Below, one piece after another: positions 40,526-55,700 of a DNA stretch of 64,000 nucleotides (positions within the stretch are counted from its first letter, which is position 1; each line of letters begins with the position of its first letter). The notes below the pieces were generated by a model. It was given only the letters and a program-made list of their open reading frames with translations. It was not told the DNA's origin and ran no database searches. The position numbers and the translations under genes were made by a program. Origin of the DNA: Cristatella mucedo (Eukaryota; Bryozoa; Phylactolaemata; Cristatellidae); the NCBI GenBank assembly GCA_009760855.2, contig WPIO01000083.1, positions 778,001 to 842,000 of the forward strand. The letters run 5' to 3'.

Positions 40526-43500
40526 AGTAACGGGACAATGAATCCAGACTCATGTCAAAATATGAATTCAACCTTAAAAACTCAAACCTTTGTACGGTAG
40601 TGTTGCTTCTAAGCCACAATTGCCGGCAAAGGCCATCTCCAGCAGTGCAACAAGAACTCCGCCATCGCTAACGTCGTGACCGGCCTGTAGCAGTCGACCT
40701 ACAGAGAAGACAAGCATCACCCTTCTCACGCTTTCAGCCACAACAGAGCCCCTCGGTCGGTGTGACTGCAGGATGGTCAGAACAGCAAATCCTGGACGTG
40801 GCAAAGCTCAGAATCCACGATTCGTTTACTGCAGCACCGACAGAAGAATTTCAAATAAGGGGCAAACGAATCGACACGAGGCACACTGCCCCGACAATAT
40901 GTTCGACATCAAGCGTGTGCCTCATCACGTACGAGAAGTCGGGAGCACTGCACTGACACCAGCCGATCCGATTGAAACCTACCTTTGACTAGGGTCTGCA
41001 CCACCCCAAATGCACGTACAAAGAGGTTGCTGTCATCGAGGTCTGGACTGTCATCGCCTATCATGCCGTAGCACTGAGCCAGTGCGCTGCCACCCAGCCT
41101 CACCGACTCCTGACTTTTGCTCAAGTTAATGTACAGCAGCATACCTGTGCAAGCAATAAAATGAATGGCAGTGCCACAACTGCTCGCCTGGCGATGCTTC
41201 ATGCAAGATACGCAGAAAAAAGAATGCAGTTGAAATGCCGTGACTGCACGAGGAAAGGTAAGTAAGAAAACTTCGGGCTCGTACTGGATATGCTGACAAG
41301 CATGCTCACACAAGCAGCATGCTACAGACTATGCTTGGCTAGTTTGGGCAAGGTCAAGGTTCAGCCACTCCTAAAAAGCTCTGCCCCCTAAACATTTTCA
41401 GGCTGTGCCCCTTGCTGTGAGTTCCCCCAAACAAGGAGTTACAACGATACCACGTGATATGTCGAGCGTACCTCTAGTTTTTGCTATATAATCCATCAAT
41501 ATATAGGCCGAATTTATTAGTTTTCTGGATTCAGTAGGTGATCCTCTTACCCCTTATACAGAATTTTCCACAAAAATGATAAAAATAAATTCGTGCCAAA
41601 CCAGACTTGTGAATTTCCAAGATTTGGTACCTCTGTGGGTTTCAATCGGCTTCAATTGCTTGGCCTGCACAGTCTTTGCTATTCATTGCTCTTTGTATGG
41701 AATGAGGACCCAATCACATGCAACTTAGTACGGAATGAGGGCCCAATCACATGCAACTACAGCCATCGCCTGCGACTCCGAATAAATGCTTACGACATGA
41801 CAAGAACATAAGGGCACCAAAAAATACGGCTGTAGTGATAAACATCTAGACGATGCGATCAGGGAAACTTGAAAACGCTGCATAGATTCATTGACCACTG
41901 AAGCAGCAAGACCCACTTTTATGAGCAGCAGTATATGCAAAAGCTAACCAAGCTACTTAACTAAATTTTCTTAGAGATGACACAAAGACTAAATTTGTTA
42001 TTGCTAACTGCTAATGAAATACATACAATCTAGAACTAAGAAGATACCTTACTTTACATGTACTGCTGGTAAACAGGGGGAAACGTTTGTAGACATTTAG
42101 CTGTCTATACAGGCTGTGAATAAAAGTGTCATTCAAGTTAATACCAAAAAGATGCATATCACAAATAATGTCTGCCCCACTGACTTTGTTGTGTGCCCCC
42201 TGACCATTTCGGATCAATGCTCAATCTCGTTTAGTGTTCCTGCTCTTGCGTATGTGCAGGGTAATATCGAGTTTGTCCAAAGAGGCAACCTTGAAAACAT
42301 CAATTCTGAATTTTATTTTTAAATCTGCTTGCGGTGCAGGTCTTGATCTGCCCCTAGACTCAGCCAGCAGCCTGAATCAGTGAAGACACCTTCGTTGATG
42401 CAGTGAAGGTGCCTTCACTGATGCAGAGAAGGTGTCTTCACTGATGAAGCGAAGGGGTCTTCACTAATGCAGTGAAGGTGTCTTCACTGATGAAGCGAAG
42501 GGGTCTTCACTGAAGCTTAGAAGTACCCTCGATGAGCATGCTCATTCTGTCTATGTACAGAGTCGTGAGGATTCCTTTCAATTTCTAATTAACTTCAAAA
42601 GATGCACCGTGTTAAGACTAGAACGCCACTTTAACATGTCTGATGACGATCTAGCCAATTTCAAAGACTTCTTCCGAGTCTACACCCGGAGGCTTAGAAA
42701 AGCCAGGGTTTCTTTTTCATGCGAAAATTAAAGTCCTGCCAGTCAGACCTAAAATAGATTTATAAGACGGTAAACAATTTACTGGCCAATTCTTAGAGTT
42801 CTCAATCCCTCCGGATACTGCTAACTTTTAACTTAACTGCGCAGCCGACAAGTAATTAGCCATCATTTAAACAATTGCTCACATTCGTACCTCCATAAAG
42901 CCCCCTCCGACTAAAGCAATTTTTGAAGTCGAACCCGTGACCTTCCTTAAGTGGTTTTCTGAGGTTTCTGCATGCGAAGTGGCTACCTTAATAAAGTCTA
43001 CTAAACACAGCTCGTCTCCTGAAAATCCTATACCATCTCCCCTGTGGTCTTTACTTGCAGGCAAACTTAGTCTAGCCGTAACTGAGGTTTTATTGCTTCT
43101 CTGGATAACGAGGATGTTCCAAATTTTTTTTAAATCAGCCATAGTTCGAGTAATACTAAAAAATCCCAGATTAGATTCAGAGGTCCTTGCAAATTATCGC
43201 CAAGTTATCATTCCTCTTTCTTAGTCAATACTCTCGAAAAGATTGTTGCTAAGCAGCTCGTAGCACATATTGAATAAAATAAATTGTCAGAAAAATTTCA
43301 GTCGGAATTCAAGTGACATCACTCCACTGGAACTGCTCTCCGACGTGTAACCAATGCCATCATATTCAGCAACAATGCGCAGGAGTTTAGGCATCATCTT
43401 TGACAAATGACCACATTTTGAAAGTTTCATTAAGAAGATTTCTTCCATAGCTAGTTATCACGTCCGATCTTTACCTAAGAAAAGGGAGTCTACCACGATG

Positions 43501-46500
43501 GAATGCTACAGGTTTTGACCGGCTTCCTGGTTCTGTCTCAGCTGGGTGAATGCAATTCCGTTTTGGTTGAGCTATCGAAAAAAGCCACTAGGCCTCTGGA
43601 GCTAGTGTTGAATATGGCTTCAAGATTAGGTTAGAAATCCCAAAGGTTTGACCACGTGTCTCCTTTGCTGAAGAAGCAGCCATGGCTCCCGGTTGATCAA
43701 CAGATACTGAGTCAAGTTCTTATGCTGACCCACAAGGTTGAGCTCCTTCATGCCTAGCTGACCTGCTGCACAAGTTTCAGCCTCCTCGTGCCCTCAGGTC
43801 CGCTATGGACAATCCATTAGCTATTCCATTCTTCACTTAAAGATCGTTGGCGATAGGTTTTGCCCTGCAGGTTCTAGACTGTGGAACTCACATCAACAAT
43901 TGGTATGCAATGACATTTATTCTCCTGCTGCTGACTTTGGCACACTCTTTCCGGTCGAACTGAGTGGCTAGGTCCATGCTATTCACTACCTCAGCTGCCC
44001 TCCTGACTTAACTATGCTTCTCACTTTTGCTTTGTTACGTGATATGAAGTCTGTAGGCTGCCGAGTGTGTACCAAAAGTTGCTTTGGCTTTGAGTGCACA
44101 ATAGAAAACTCATGCGTAACAGCCACTTAGTCTTTACGGCTTTGCGGAGTTACAGACAGAGATACATCACATAACATTAAACACGGACACAATAAAGATG
44201 GGATAAGAATTGAGTGGTCTAAATTCCATAAAAATACTTCATGGATCTTTTGTAGAATATGGATGCTAGAAAGGTACCCAGATGATAAAATCAAAGAAAG
44301 CCACAGCATTTTTGGCAGGATTCGTTAAAATAAGTGCATGAGGTGTGCCTACCATTCTCACACAGCATACTCAAACAGAGTACATCAAAAACGGCAGTGT
44401 TTATCAATCCATGCTGCCACAGTTTGGAAAAGATAAAAACTAGTCAGGATCAGGTGCATCAAGTTGCATTGGGATTTTATCATAGCTTGCACTATATAAA
44501 TGATCTGCTGTCCAGCTTTATTGAGCCATCTCGACGGACATTAATTTTGAAAGGGCCCTGTTGGGGACATAAAGAACTGGTGCCTCGGGTTCCATTCTAA
44601 TCTACAAACTAATAAATAATGTGTATCTTTTTTTGCAGTACCAGTGGAGAGCTAAGGCTGGCCAGGGTTGGCCCAGTGGTTAAGGTGCTTGCCTTTGATG
44701 ACAAAGGTCGAGGTGAATGCATTTGATTACCAAGATCGTAAGCTCAAACCCCACCCGTGGCATATGTGAAGCATCTACACAGAGATTATATTTACTCAGG
44801 GTGCTATACCGATGAATTGTATGCATTTTTTGTATTTCAGGCAGAATGAGGGTACCCAGGACTTTTAGGCAGCAGCTTTTGCGCAAGCGGTGTTGCTGAT
44901 TGTGCTGCTTCAGCCACGAAGTCCTCATCATTTGGCAAGTTATGGGTGTCTGGGTGGTTACCAATTGGTGCCCATGCGTGCAATAATGTTAGCTATAGCA
45001 TGCTGAGCTAAGCACGATACTTGCGTTCGCATGCTTGATACTGGATGTGTCACTAATCCTTGGTAATTGATTCCCTTGCAGTGAGTTATAAAGCACCTGG
45101 ATACAGTTGACTCTGCTTATAAAAATAAGCTGGCAAATGACTGGCAAATAGGCATTCTTATATGCAGAGTATACGTAAAGGTGAGATAAATATAGACTAA
45201 TAATCTGGGATGCAGAACTGTTATTCATATAGGCAGAGTATTCCTACATTCGATATTCTTATATCCGGGGTCGACTGTAGGGCTTAAGTTCAACTAGGAG
45301 CTATACAAACGAAGTATTATTATTATTGTTATTATTATTATTATTATTATAGTACCTACATATAGTAGTAGTGATACGTGGCTCCACTTTGGACGGTTGA
45401 AGACATGTCTGACCTTGACCTTGTTTGAGGGCTGAATTCACTGGATGCCTAATTTGACTGTGCCACAGTCCAGCCCCACTGGCACCTTGATAGATCTGTA
45501 GCTAGCCAGTGTGCAGCTCAATGATGGGCTCGACACATTGGCTAAAAGCCTGGATTACTAGCTTTATTTAGAAATAGGGACCTGACAGCTTAGAGCAATA
45601 GGCAAAACCAGAGAAAAATGATTGGGGTTCGGTGCTAAATCCTAAACTGTGTGCCTGTACTTCTGTCTCTGTGCAATGAACTGGCTGGGAATACAAGCTA
45701 ATAGTCTTAAACGGTTTCAATCAGGTAAAATACATGCTGAGTATTGGTTGGATGTCCGCCGTGATGGCACACGAGGTAAGTGGTTGCTCTTCATGACCTC
45801 GATCACGAGATCGTGGGTTCGAATCCTGCGGTAGGCGATACTTTATTGTGGCTGCAAGCAATGGTGATAGCCTTTGGAGCTCGTCTGCTGCTATACATAA
45901 AAAATCTGTTAAATTAGTTAGTATTTTTATCGCAACTAGAAGTGACTGATTCTCACACATATAACTATAACATAACATATAACTCCACAGCCATGGTGTG
46001 GTGCTAAGCTGGGTGTATCAATAGAACATAATGCATGTATGCATGTCTCTTCGTCTGTAACCAAATAGATTATGTGGGTGTTACGAAGGAGTTTTCTTTA
46101 GTGCACACAAAGCTAAAGCAGACTGTGATACACAGTCGGTAGCCAGCAGACTTCATCTCACGCAACTAAGAGAAAGTGAGAAGCATTGCCGAGTCAGGAG
46201 GGCAGTTGAGGAAGTGAGCAGCAAGCAGGAAGGGGGCAGTTTCATCCCGAAAGCGATTGCCTTTCACGACTTGCATACAACTGCTGCCAAGTCATATGTG
46301 AGAGGCTACTTTTGCCTTCAAGTTTATTAGTGGGCCATTTCCTGAAGTGTATCTTATACATACCTTTTCCATTGGGGCATTTGAGGTCAGGAGTCACAGT
46401 CAGTGTTACGTCTGGACAAGGTGCATACGACGAAATGACCAACGCTCCCGGAGCTTTGACAATGTCCTGTCCAACGCGGGCAGCCATGCTCAAAGAGTCC

Positions 46501-48318
46501 TTCCCTGCAAAAACCGAATGTGCATGAAACATTTAGGTCCTCCAGAAAATACCTGCTACAAGATTAAAGCAAGTATCAACACTGATGTAAGATAAAGGTT
46601 CTTCGTAGAAAAAGCATGCGAGGTCCAACTATGCTAACACAAAACTTGACCAAAATTTACTATAGAAGTACTAAAGCCATATATTATAGCACTATTGGTG
46701 GCTAATTCTAAGGTTCGACGTGACTTACACATGTACAGGATTAACAATGACATTCTAAGTGCCGTGCCAACGACGACGGGAATGTCACTGCCATAGCTCT
46801 GTTAGATCTGTCAGCTACCTTCGACACCATTAATCACGATGTTCTACTTGTACGATTGAGAACAACGATCGGTCTGGCAGACGAGGCACTGGCTTGGTTT
46901 CAATCGTACTTGTCTGATCGTGTTCAATTCGTGTCGTGTGGGGGTCATTTCTCACACACGAAACCACTTGTGGAGACGAGGTCACCTGTGGAGTCCCTCA
47001 AGGGTCCATACTCGGTCTCTTGCTGTTCTCCATTTATACTCAACCTCTGGGCAAAGTGATGATATCACATGAAATGGGATATCACTTCTATGCTGACGAT
47101 ACTCAGTTGTATTTGTCCTTTAAACCGTCGGAATCTTCTGCAGCAACTGAGAAACTGAATGCTTGCCTTGCCGACATTCGATCCTGGATGTCAGAAACCT
47201 TCTTGAAACTAAATTACGATAGAACCGAACTACTGCTCATAGGACACACAAAGAGTGTGGATGGATTAGAAGGCTTTGCTGTTCTAATAGGTGATGCTGT
47301 TGTAATCATCACCACGTGCTCGAAATTTAGGTGTCGTTTTTGACAGCTGCCTCAATTTCAAAAGCTTCATTCAGAAGACTGCTTCTATAGCTAGCCATCA
47401 CGTCGGATCCCTATCAAAGATTAGGAGCTGTCTTCCACAGTGGCTTGCAAGAAATTTAACTAGCTCCTTAGTTCTGTCTCGGCTTGATTATTGTAATTCC
47501 CTATTGGCTGGGCTGCCAAAGAAAGCAACTAAGCCACTGCAACTGACTATGAATATGGCTGCAAGGTTAGTCTTCAAGTTCCAGAGGTTTGAGCACGTGT
47601 CTCCTTTGCTGAATGAGCTAGGATGGATGCCGGTTGAGCAACAGATACAGAGCAAGGTTCTTACGCTGACCCACAAGGCCCGCCACGGCTTGGCTCCTTC
47701 GTACCTAGCTGAACTGCTGCATCAGTTTCAGCCTGTTCGCGGCCCGCAGGTCCTATGAGGACAATAAATTAGCTGTTCCATTCCTCCGCTCAAAGACCGT
47801 TGGCGACAGAAGCTCTGCAGGTCCTAGACTGTGGAACTAGCTTCCAAAATTCTTACGCAACGCCAACTACTCTCCTGCTGCCGACTATGGCTCATCCTTT
47901 TCAGCAATCCTGAGCTGCTACTTCTATGCTACTCACTACCTCAACTGCTCTCCTGACTCTGCTATACTTCCCACTTTTTCTTTGTTGCGTGAGACGAAGT
48001 CTTTTAGCTACCGAATGCATACCGAAAGCAGCTTAGGCTGTGAGTGTGCTATAGAAAACTCTCGTGTGTAACACCCACATAGTCTCTATGGCTTTGTGGA
48101 GTTACAGATGGAGATAAATTACGTTACATTACATGATACACGAACACATAAAAACACCTAATAATAAATAAACAGTTGAACCTGCTGTAAGCACTATCTG
48201 GTCAAAAGTGGCACACTCGGTGGAGCATTAAGCATGATTTCACTTCTTAGTGTAACCTGTACAAGCACCACCATGGCACCATGTCCTCTTGCATGGCATA
48301 GATAGATAGGTGTGACTG

Positions 48319-48360
<42 letters not shown>

Positions 48361-48386
48361 TAATATTATATATATTTATTTATTTA

Positions 48387-48426
<40 letters not shown>

Positions 48427-51400
48427 ATATATTTATAATATATATATATATATATATTGTGTGTGTATGTATGTATACATGTATGTATGTATGCAAATAT
48501 GTATGCATGTATATATCACGATTGAACCACAGCTGTCAGTTGCTCAAACAGACTTCACGGTGAAAGCCACTCCTTACATTGCTCAGCACCATCGCTTAGG
48601 GCTTGCCATATTTAGATAGCTATGCAGGTGAGCACTTTTCTCTTTTATTTCTAGGCATACCATATATCCCACAACTTTGGCTTTGGGCCCAGTTCTTTAT
48701 GTGTTAAAACCTTTGCAGCTAGTGCATATATATTCTATGCCGAAAATGCAAGGTACACAGAACGGCGACAGTTTTGAATGTTGGATTTAAAAAACCAAGG
48801 GATCCCTTGATAAAACAACTCATATATACTATTAAAAGTGATCTGGCAGTAAAGATGGCTGTGATGAGTAATTTTTTATTAGACCAAAACTATAAGTGTG
48901 GGGATAATAAATGGATAGGTTTCAGAGACGAATTACATTATGAGCAAGCTCAAAATGCAGTGGTAACCATGAACGAAAGAAAAACAGAACTGCACAAGTG
49001 GGACTAAGGATTGTGAGACAAAAATGCACATTTCACAGATGAATATCCAGTGGCAGAACTTATATCTAGTCACTTAACTTGATTATTACATCAATGCTAT
49101 TCATTGACACTACATGCATGTGTTTATAAACTACATGCATGTGTTTATAAATGCCGTTTCCTGGATGCTTAGAGAGACTATATTCTGTAGTCAACTATCG
49201 TACTTCATGCACGGGTTTGCTGCATGCTAATATAGATCATTTGAAATTCTATTAGAATGCAGCTAATTCATAGCCTATTTAAGTCTAAAAATTCATTCTT
49301 TCGTGATATAATGTATATGCTCGTTCACCATGCGGTATATAGTACGGCAGGCTCACCCCAACAAATGATTTTGTTGTGTTGTGGCACACTTTTTTATAGT
49401 ATAAAGGTCATTTATCGCATGTTTATGGTTGCTACTGGCATAATTGCATGGGCACTTTAGCATTACTATTAAAATATATGACAGATTCATCACGTCCTAG
49501 TTTGTTTCAAGATGCAGTTTATTAGCATACAACAAATTGATTACAGCAAAATACTCTTGCTACTTACTCTATAAATGCACTTCTACTATTGGCGCAGTGT
49601 AGACTGCAGAAAGAGTAGAACTAATAGCCCTGAAGCTCAACATCCAAGGCACTCAGCTCCAATAATAATAATAAAATCTAGCATAATGCTGTTTAGCCAG
49701 TTTTCGACCTGGGCTTTTAGTAAACTATATGAGCTAATAGTAAGTATCCCGAAAATTTTTGATATTTCAATCAAATTAAAAGAGAGTACTAGATTGCACG
49801 ATTATGATAGCTGCTCACTTAAAACCATTTGCTATAAAGAATTAGCTTTCCCCAACAAAAATCAAAGCCTGGTGTGGCTACACGCGAATGACATGGCACG
49901 ATCTCAGTGTCAATCAAAATTTGAGGCAGAAGTCGAATGAACGCTTGCCAATGAGACATATTAGGATGGAAGCAAATGCAAAGATCGGGCAGCAACAGTT
50001 TTTTCCTTAGGCTTGCTTTCAGACCGTGTATGCCAGCCAAAACTACAGATTGGCCATAAATGTGCTTTGAGCTCCCTGATATCCAAAAGTGTGCATACAT
50101 GCTGTAGACTGTATTTAAGTTATCTAGCTTGGCCGTGAAGACAGCGGGTGAAAACCTTGAAGGGGTCTATGATACAATTTGCAGCTCAAGTGGCTATGAA
50201 CAAGTGAGGCACAGATAATAAAGTTCATCCAATGCAGTCAATAATAATAATGCACTTGATAAAGCGCCCTCAGAGAACTTAATCTCTTTCTAGGTGCTTT
50301 ATATTTGCTGCAAAGGGACATGCAATTGAATGGTAAGTAAAATCATGCTTGAAAAACAAACAAAATGAATAACATGGTTAGGGGTGACATCCACAGGGTC
50401 AGCATGCAAATGTGGTTAGTGGCAGCATGCAGTGTCAGCATGCATAAGCACATCAAGGACGAATCACAGGGACCCACTAAATGCTGCCCTGAATAGGTGT
50501 TTTTAAGTTCCTTTTAAATGTGGTCAGGTCAGGGGATGTTCTGACGCAGGTCGGGAGGGAGTTCCAGGCTTTGGGGCATACGAACTAAATGCACGGTCTC
50601 CAAAGGATTTAAGGTTTGTACGAGGTATTTGTAGACTGTTGGATTCCGAAAAGCGGGTGGTACGATGCTTGGCCTGATGGGGTAGTATATCTGAGAGAGA
50701 GGCTGGAGCCAAAGAATGAAGTGATCTAAAAGTGAGCGACAAAACCTTGAAGTCAATCCTTTGTTTGACTGGTAGCTAATGCAGGTCGGTGAGAAGTGGA
50801 GTAATATGGCAACTGCAACGCTCACGACAGACAAGCTTAGCTGCAGAGTTTTGCACCAGCTGCAATCGCCTGATCGCACATGCTGGTAGGCCAGTAAGCA
50901 GTGAGTTGCAGAAGTCGAGACGGGATGTCACGAATGCATGGACCAACTTAGATGTGGTATCCTTATCTAAACAAGCCCGAATTTTAGCAATGTTATGAAG
51001 CTGAAAATAGGCAGATTTGACTGTGGAGCTGATATGGTCGTCTAACGAGAGGTCGCTTTGGAATATGACACCTAGATTTCGAGCTGATTCAACAGGAGAT
51101 ATGCTGGGAGAGCCAATTTTGAGAGTCAGCCTTTCCAATCTCTGAATCACACTGGGTTTGCCCGTAACTGGTAAGTTAGTTTTTATCAGTCAAGTTTAAC
51201 AAGGTACATTTGAAACAAAAGAGCTTAGATGGAAAGCACGAATTAAGCACAAGAGCAGTAAAGGAAATGAGTGGCAATAACGGGACAGAACGAACAGCTG
51301 CAATTGACACTACGGTCAACAGAAGGTGTACCAAAATGAGCATCACTGTTGCACTTATCAAAAAGGGCGATATTGGCAAGTACTTGTGTCTAGCACCAAC

Positions 51401-52707
51401 ATGTGAGGGCTTGGATGAAATCACATCTATATCTAATTCCTGGCAACCGTTTGTATGTTAGCCAGACATCTCCTAGTAGTCTTCTTGCTATAAGTTACTA
51501 TATCCTCAACAGTGTCACCCATCGTACACACTACAAATGAGCCAGTATCAATATCAAGTAAGAAGACTTTCCTTGATGCAACACGGCCAGTGAGTAAACC
51601 TTGGCTGATGGCACTCATGGCAACTTTAGTGAATGAAGAGCACAGTGATGCACTGCCTAGTGACAGCAGGTGCAACAAGCAAGATCGGTCGGTTCAAGAG
51701 CACGGGTGTCCACTGGCTTTTGCAAGAGCCAAGACCGTATCGATTGGACTGAAGTGCTCCATCCTCAAGCACTCACGCATAGTCTGCGTCACGGCACGGT
51801 CACACTTGTAGTCATTAGCTATTTGCAAAACAAAGTGTGCAAACATATTGCAAAACCGGGCCTTTGCAGTCTCCGAGACGATTCTTTGATCTTGAGGACA
51901 GCAATGACTCGGCAGTTACACCCTGCTTACAGCACTGTCGATGCTCAGGCACCAATGCAAAAATGCAGCTATGCAAAAATGCAGCTTGCTAGCTGGCTAG
52001 CACAGGTGACGGCAGACGATCCACAGGTAGCTGTTAACTTATCGGTAGAGATTACTGGAGCATTTGGTTTTGATACCGATGGCTTCGACAGACAACCGGA
52101 GGAACAACTGTGCTGCGTGACCAGTGGAGATTGCAGTAGCACTTCACCACTCTACCTTTACATATAAATATATTTAAATATATGTATGGAATATGTATGT
52201 GTACATACGTATCTATGGGATACGTGTATATACAGAGTATGAATTTGCAGCAGTGAGGCTGAGACCGGCTGCCACGTTCTAAGCCACTGCCGACCGATGC
52301 TGCAAGCAATAACGGCTTGCCACAACCTGGTTCTGGATCGACTAATTGGGGCTCTTCCGGCCACCACACTCTCCTGCCTCTGGGCAGGTAGTACATTACC
52401 GCCCGGCGGGGGGGGGGGGGGGTCCGGCTTGAGAGCCGGACCTGGTCTTCGACAACGGCGCCGACTCGGTCATAGTCAATGTAAAGGGGGCTGTTTGACA
52501 ACAGCAAGGATGCCCGATGATGGCTGGCAGCCCAGAAAAAGTTGTTAAATACGAGGCCACAGCCCTGTCTTTCTTAACCACTGTCTACCGGTCGACAGTG
52601 GTATATATATATATTATTAATTATAATTCGGCATCATATAATTTATTCTAATATTTTAATTGTAATAAGTGGGTTATATATGTGTGTACAAATATCTAAT
52701 ACAAGTG

Positions 52708-52772
<65 letters not shown>

Positions 52773-55700
52773 ACACACTCAAACGCCAAATATTAGGACA
52801 GCTAAGGCAGCTGCCACGATGGCAGCCTACTCTCACCTGCATTATGAGTAAATATCAAGCATTGCTGTGTCCACAAGTACGAGCATTCACTGGTTGAAAT
52901 AAGAAAAACAACAAGCATCCACGAGTATCACATCATATTTAAAACATCACAATGATACAATGGTGCACCTTCCATATTTCCAAAGACCTTTCAGACTCCC
53001 CTAGGTGCATAGCTGATAAAATGCTAGGAACCGTCAGTCATTTTGCTACTCTGGGCTTGTTGCAAGAGGATAAAAAGTACCTTAGCTGACGTAATGAGGA
53101 CAGCCAGCTACCCTAACCGTCACTCGGAGCCATCAACAAACGCTGAAGTGGTTTAGGGTCCAGAGAGACTGACTTGGCCCGTCCATATCCTTCATCACTA
53201 GAAGGCAAGTGAACAGAACTCGGTTACAATGTTAAAAGAAGAATACTTAATTTTGGCTGTGGTGCATTTTGGATCGTTGCCATATTCGCGCTAGAAAATT
53301 GGATAGTCCACAAAGATTCACCACATATAAGTCTTACGTTCTTATGGTCTAAATAGACGTATTAGATCATGATACCTGGTATGTGGTGCAGGTTTTCGGT
53401 GCCATTTCTGCTGAAACACCCCTAAATAAATAAATACTAGCTGATTTAACAACCTCTTTTTGTATAGCGACAGAAGAGCCTTGACGGCTATCACCACCGC
53501 TCGCAGTGGTGATGTGGATCGCTCACCACAGGATTCGAACCCACGACCTCGGGGCCGAGGTCGTGAAAAGCAACCGCCTTACTTAGTGACCCCTAAACCC
53601 TAAACACACCTTCCCCTACCCCGAATTTGACCGTGAACTGCAGGCATTCGGGCGAGAAGGCTTCGTTGGGTTAGCGATGCACCCAAAGCCTTCTTTAGAT
53701 GTTGCAATAGCTTGCTCTCGTCGATCCATATAACTTTAGCCCGATCTTCAGCAGGCCCATGAATCCGAACACTGGTCCACTGTAGACGACTTACACTGTT
53801 CTTTGTGAACAGAAGTGATTTTCTCTTAGCGACTCGAGAATGCAGACCAACACAATCTAATCGCCTTGCGTTGGCATCAGCACAGATTATGCATGCAGAC
53901 TTTAAGCATGAGCTTTTACTGAAGCACAACTATCCTTTAATGGCTACAACTTTGGCATGGCATTTTCCGTCCTAGCGACAGAATGGGAGGCGCCTGACTA
54001 GAAAGCATTATCGGGACTCATTGTTTTCACTACATTAATCACGTTGTAGGTAACCGTACTCGTCGGCATTGTTAGAGAAGTAGCAATTTGACTGCTTAAG
54101 TGTCCAGCTTCGTATAGCACCAGAACTTTACCCCTAACGAATCTTGATAATTCAGCTACCATCGATATGACCGGTGGGCTTAACGAGTTGGCGCTAAAAT
54201 TGTGGCTCTTGCCTTACGGTTCCGACAAGAGCTGATGAAGGGGTTGATTCTTGTTAATCTATTCGGGCCAACACTGACATTCTTGCAAGATTTAAAGTTT
54301 TTTTTAGTTAATTTTGGGCATACTGCCCATAAGTGTCTGGATTGTCGGGGTAATTCGTAAATAGGCAGACAGAATCGACATCCCCGCTGAAGCATGAGGT
54401 AGGGCATTTAGAAGAAGCTGCATGTGGAGAAAATCCAGACCAGGGTGCAAATACTTTTACAACTTGAAATTATGCACATACACATGCACATCAGTACACA
54501 CCCACATATAAACACAAAACACAAGCGCATGTGTGTTTGTGTGCATGTATTCCTGGCTGCACCTCAATGTCTACATCTAAGCAAGTCACTCACTAGTGAT
54601 CTAGTCCTGAAGTTCATATCCCAATCAAAGAAGACAACAAGTCCTCTGGACCCTATTCCCACTGTCCTGCTCCTACGTTGCATTGATCTGCCGCTGCCAT
54701 GCATAACTAACATAATTAATATGTCATTAGCCTCAGGTCATGTAACAGCACCTTTCAAAAAAGCTGTACTCAGGCTATTTCTCAAGAAAGCGACACTAGA
54801 TCAAGAGAACTTGAGCAACTACCACCCAGTCTCCCTTCTACCATTCCTATCAAAGACACTGGGACGGGTTGTGACAGACCAGCTGAACTCATATATCGAA
54901 ACCTCACACCTTGCTAGTAAGTTCCAGTCTGGCTTTAGAGCTAATCACTCCACAGAGTCAGCATTGCTTAGGGTATACAACGACCTACTTAGGAATGCAG
55001 ACATGGGTAGAGTGTCTCTGCTTGTTTTGCTTGATCTTTCGGCAGCTTTTGACACCATCGATCACAAAGTTCTTCTAGAGCGCCTCCCATCTCGCCTGGG
55101 CATCACTGGCACTGCTCTGCAGTGGTTCAGGTCCTATCTCAGTGGGAGACTCCTGAGTATTGACGTGAATGGACAAAGATCATCTGAGGTACCTCTGAAA
55201 CATCGGGTACCTCAGGGCTCCGTGCTAGGTCCGGTTCTTTTCACGGTTTATACTCTGCCTCTTGCTGATGTGATTGCCAAGCACAATCTAGGCTTTCACT
55301 TTTATGCAGATGACACTCAGTTGTACCTTTGCTTTGATCCCTCCCAGCCTTCGAGCACCTCGAACTCTCTAAACTCACTAGCTGCATGTATTGATGACAT
55401 CTGCACATGAATGGCAGCAAATTTTCTAAAACTAAACGATGATAAAACCAACTTACTAGTTACGGGCAAACCCAGTGTGATTCAGAGATTGGAAAGGCTG
55501 ACTCTCAAAATTGGCTCTGCCAGCATATCTCCTGTTGAATCAGCTCGAAATCTAGGTGTATATATTATAGTGTATATCATATTCCAAAGCGATCTCTCGT
55601 TAGACGACCATATCAGCTCCACAGTCAAATCTGCCTATTTTCAGCTTCATAACATTGCTAAAATTCGGGCTTGTTTAGATAAGGATACCACATCTAAGTT

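Noticed and set aside
53530-53580. Candidate tRNA genes from B-box-like GGTTCGAATCC words
   Set aside because: All such words lie in repeated SINE-T or SINE-A copies; no cloverleaf with an anticodon arm and a proper acceptor stem was seen.
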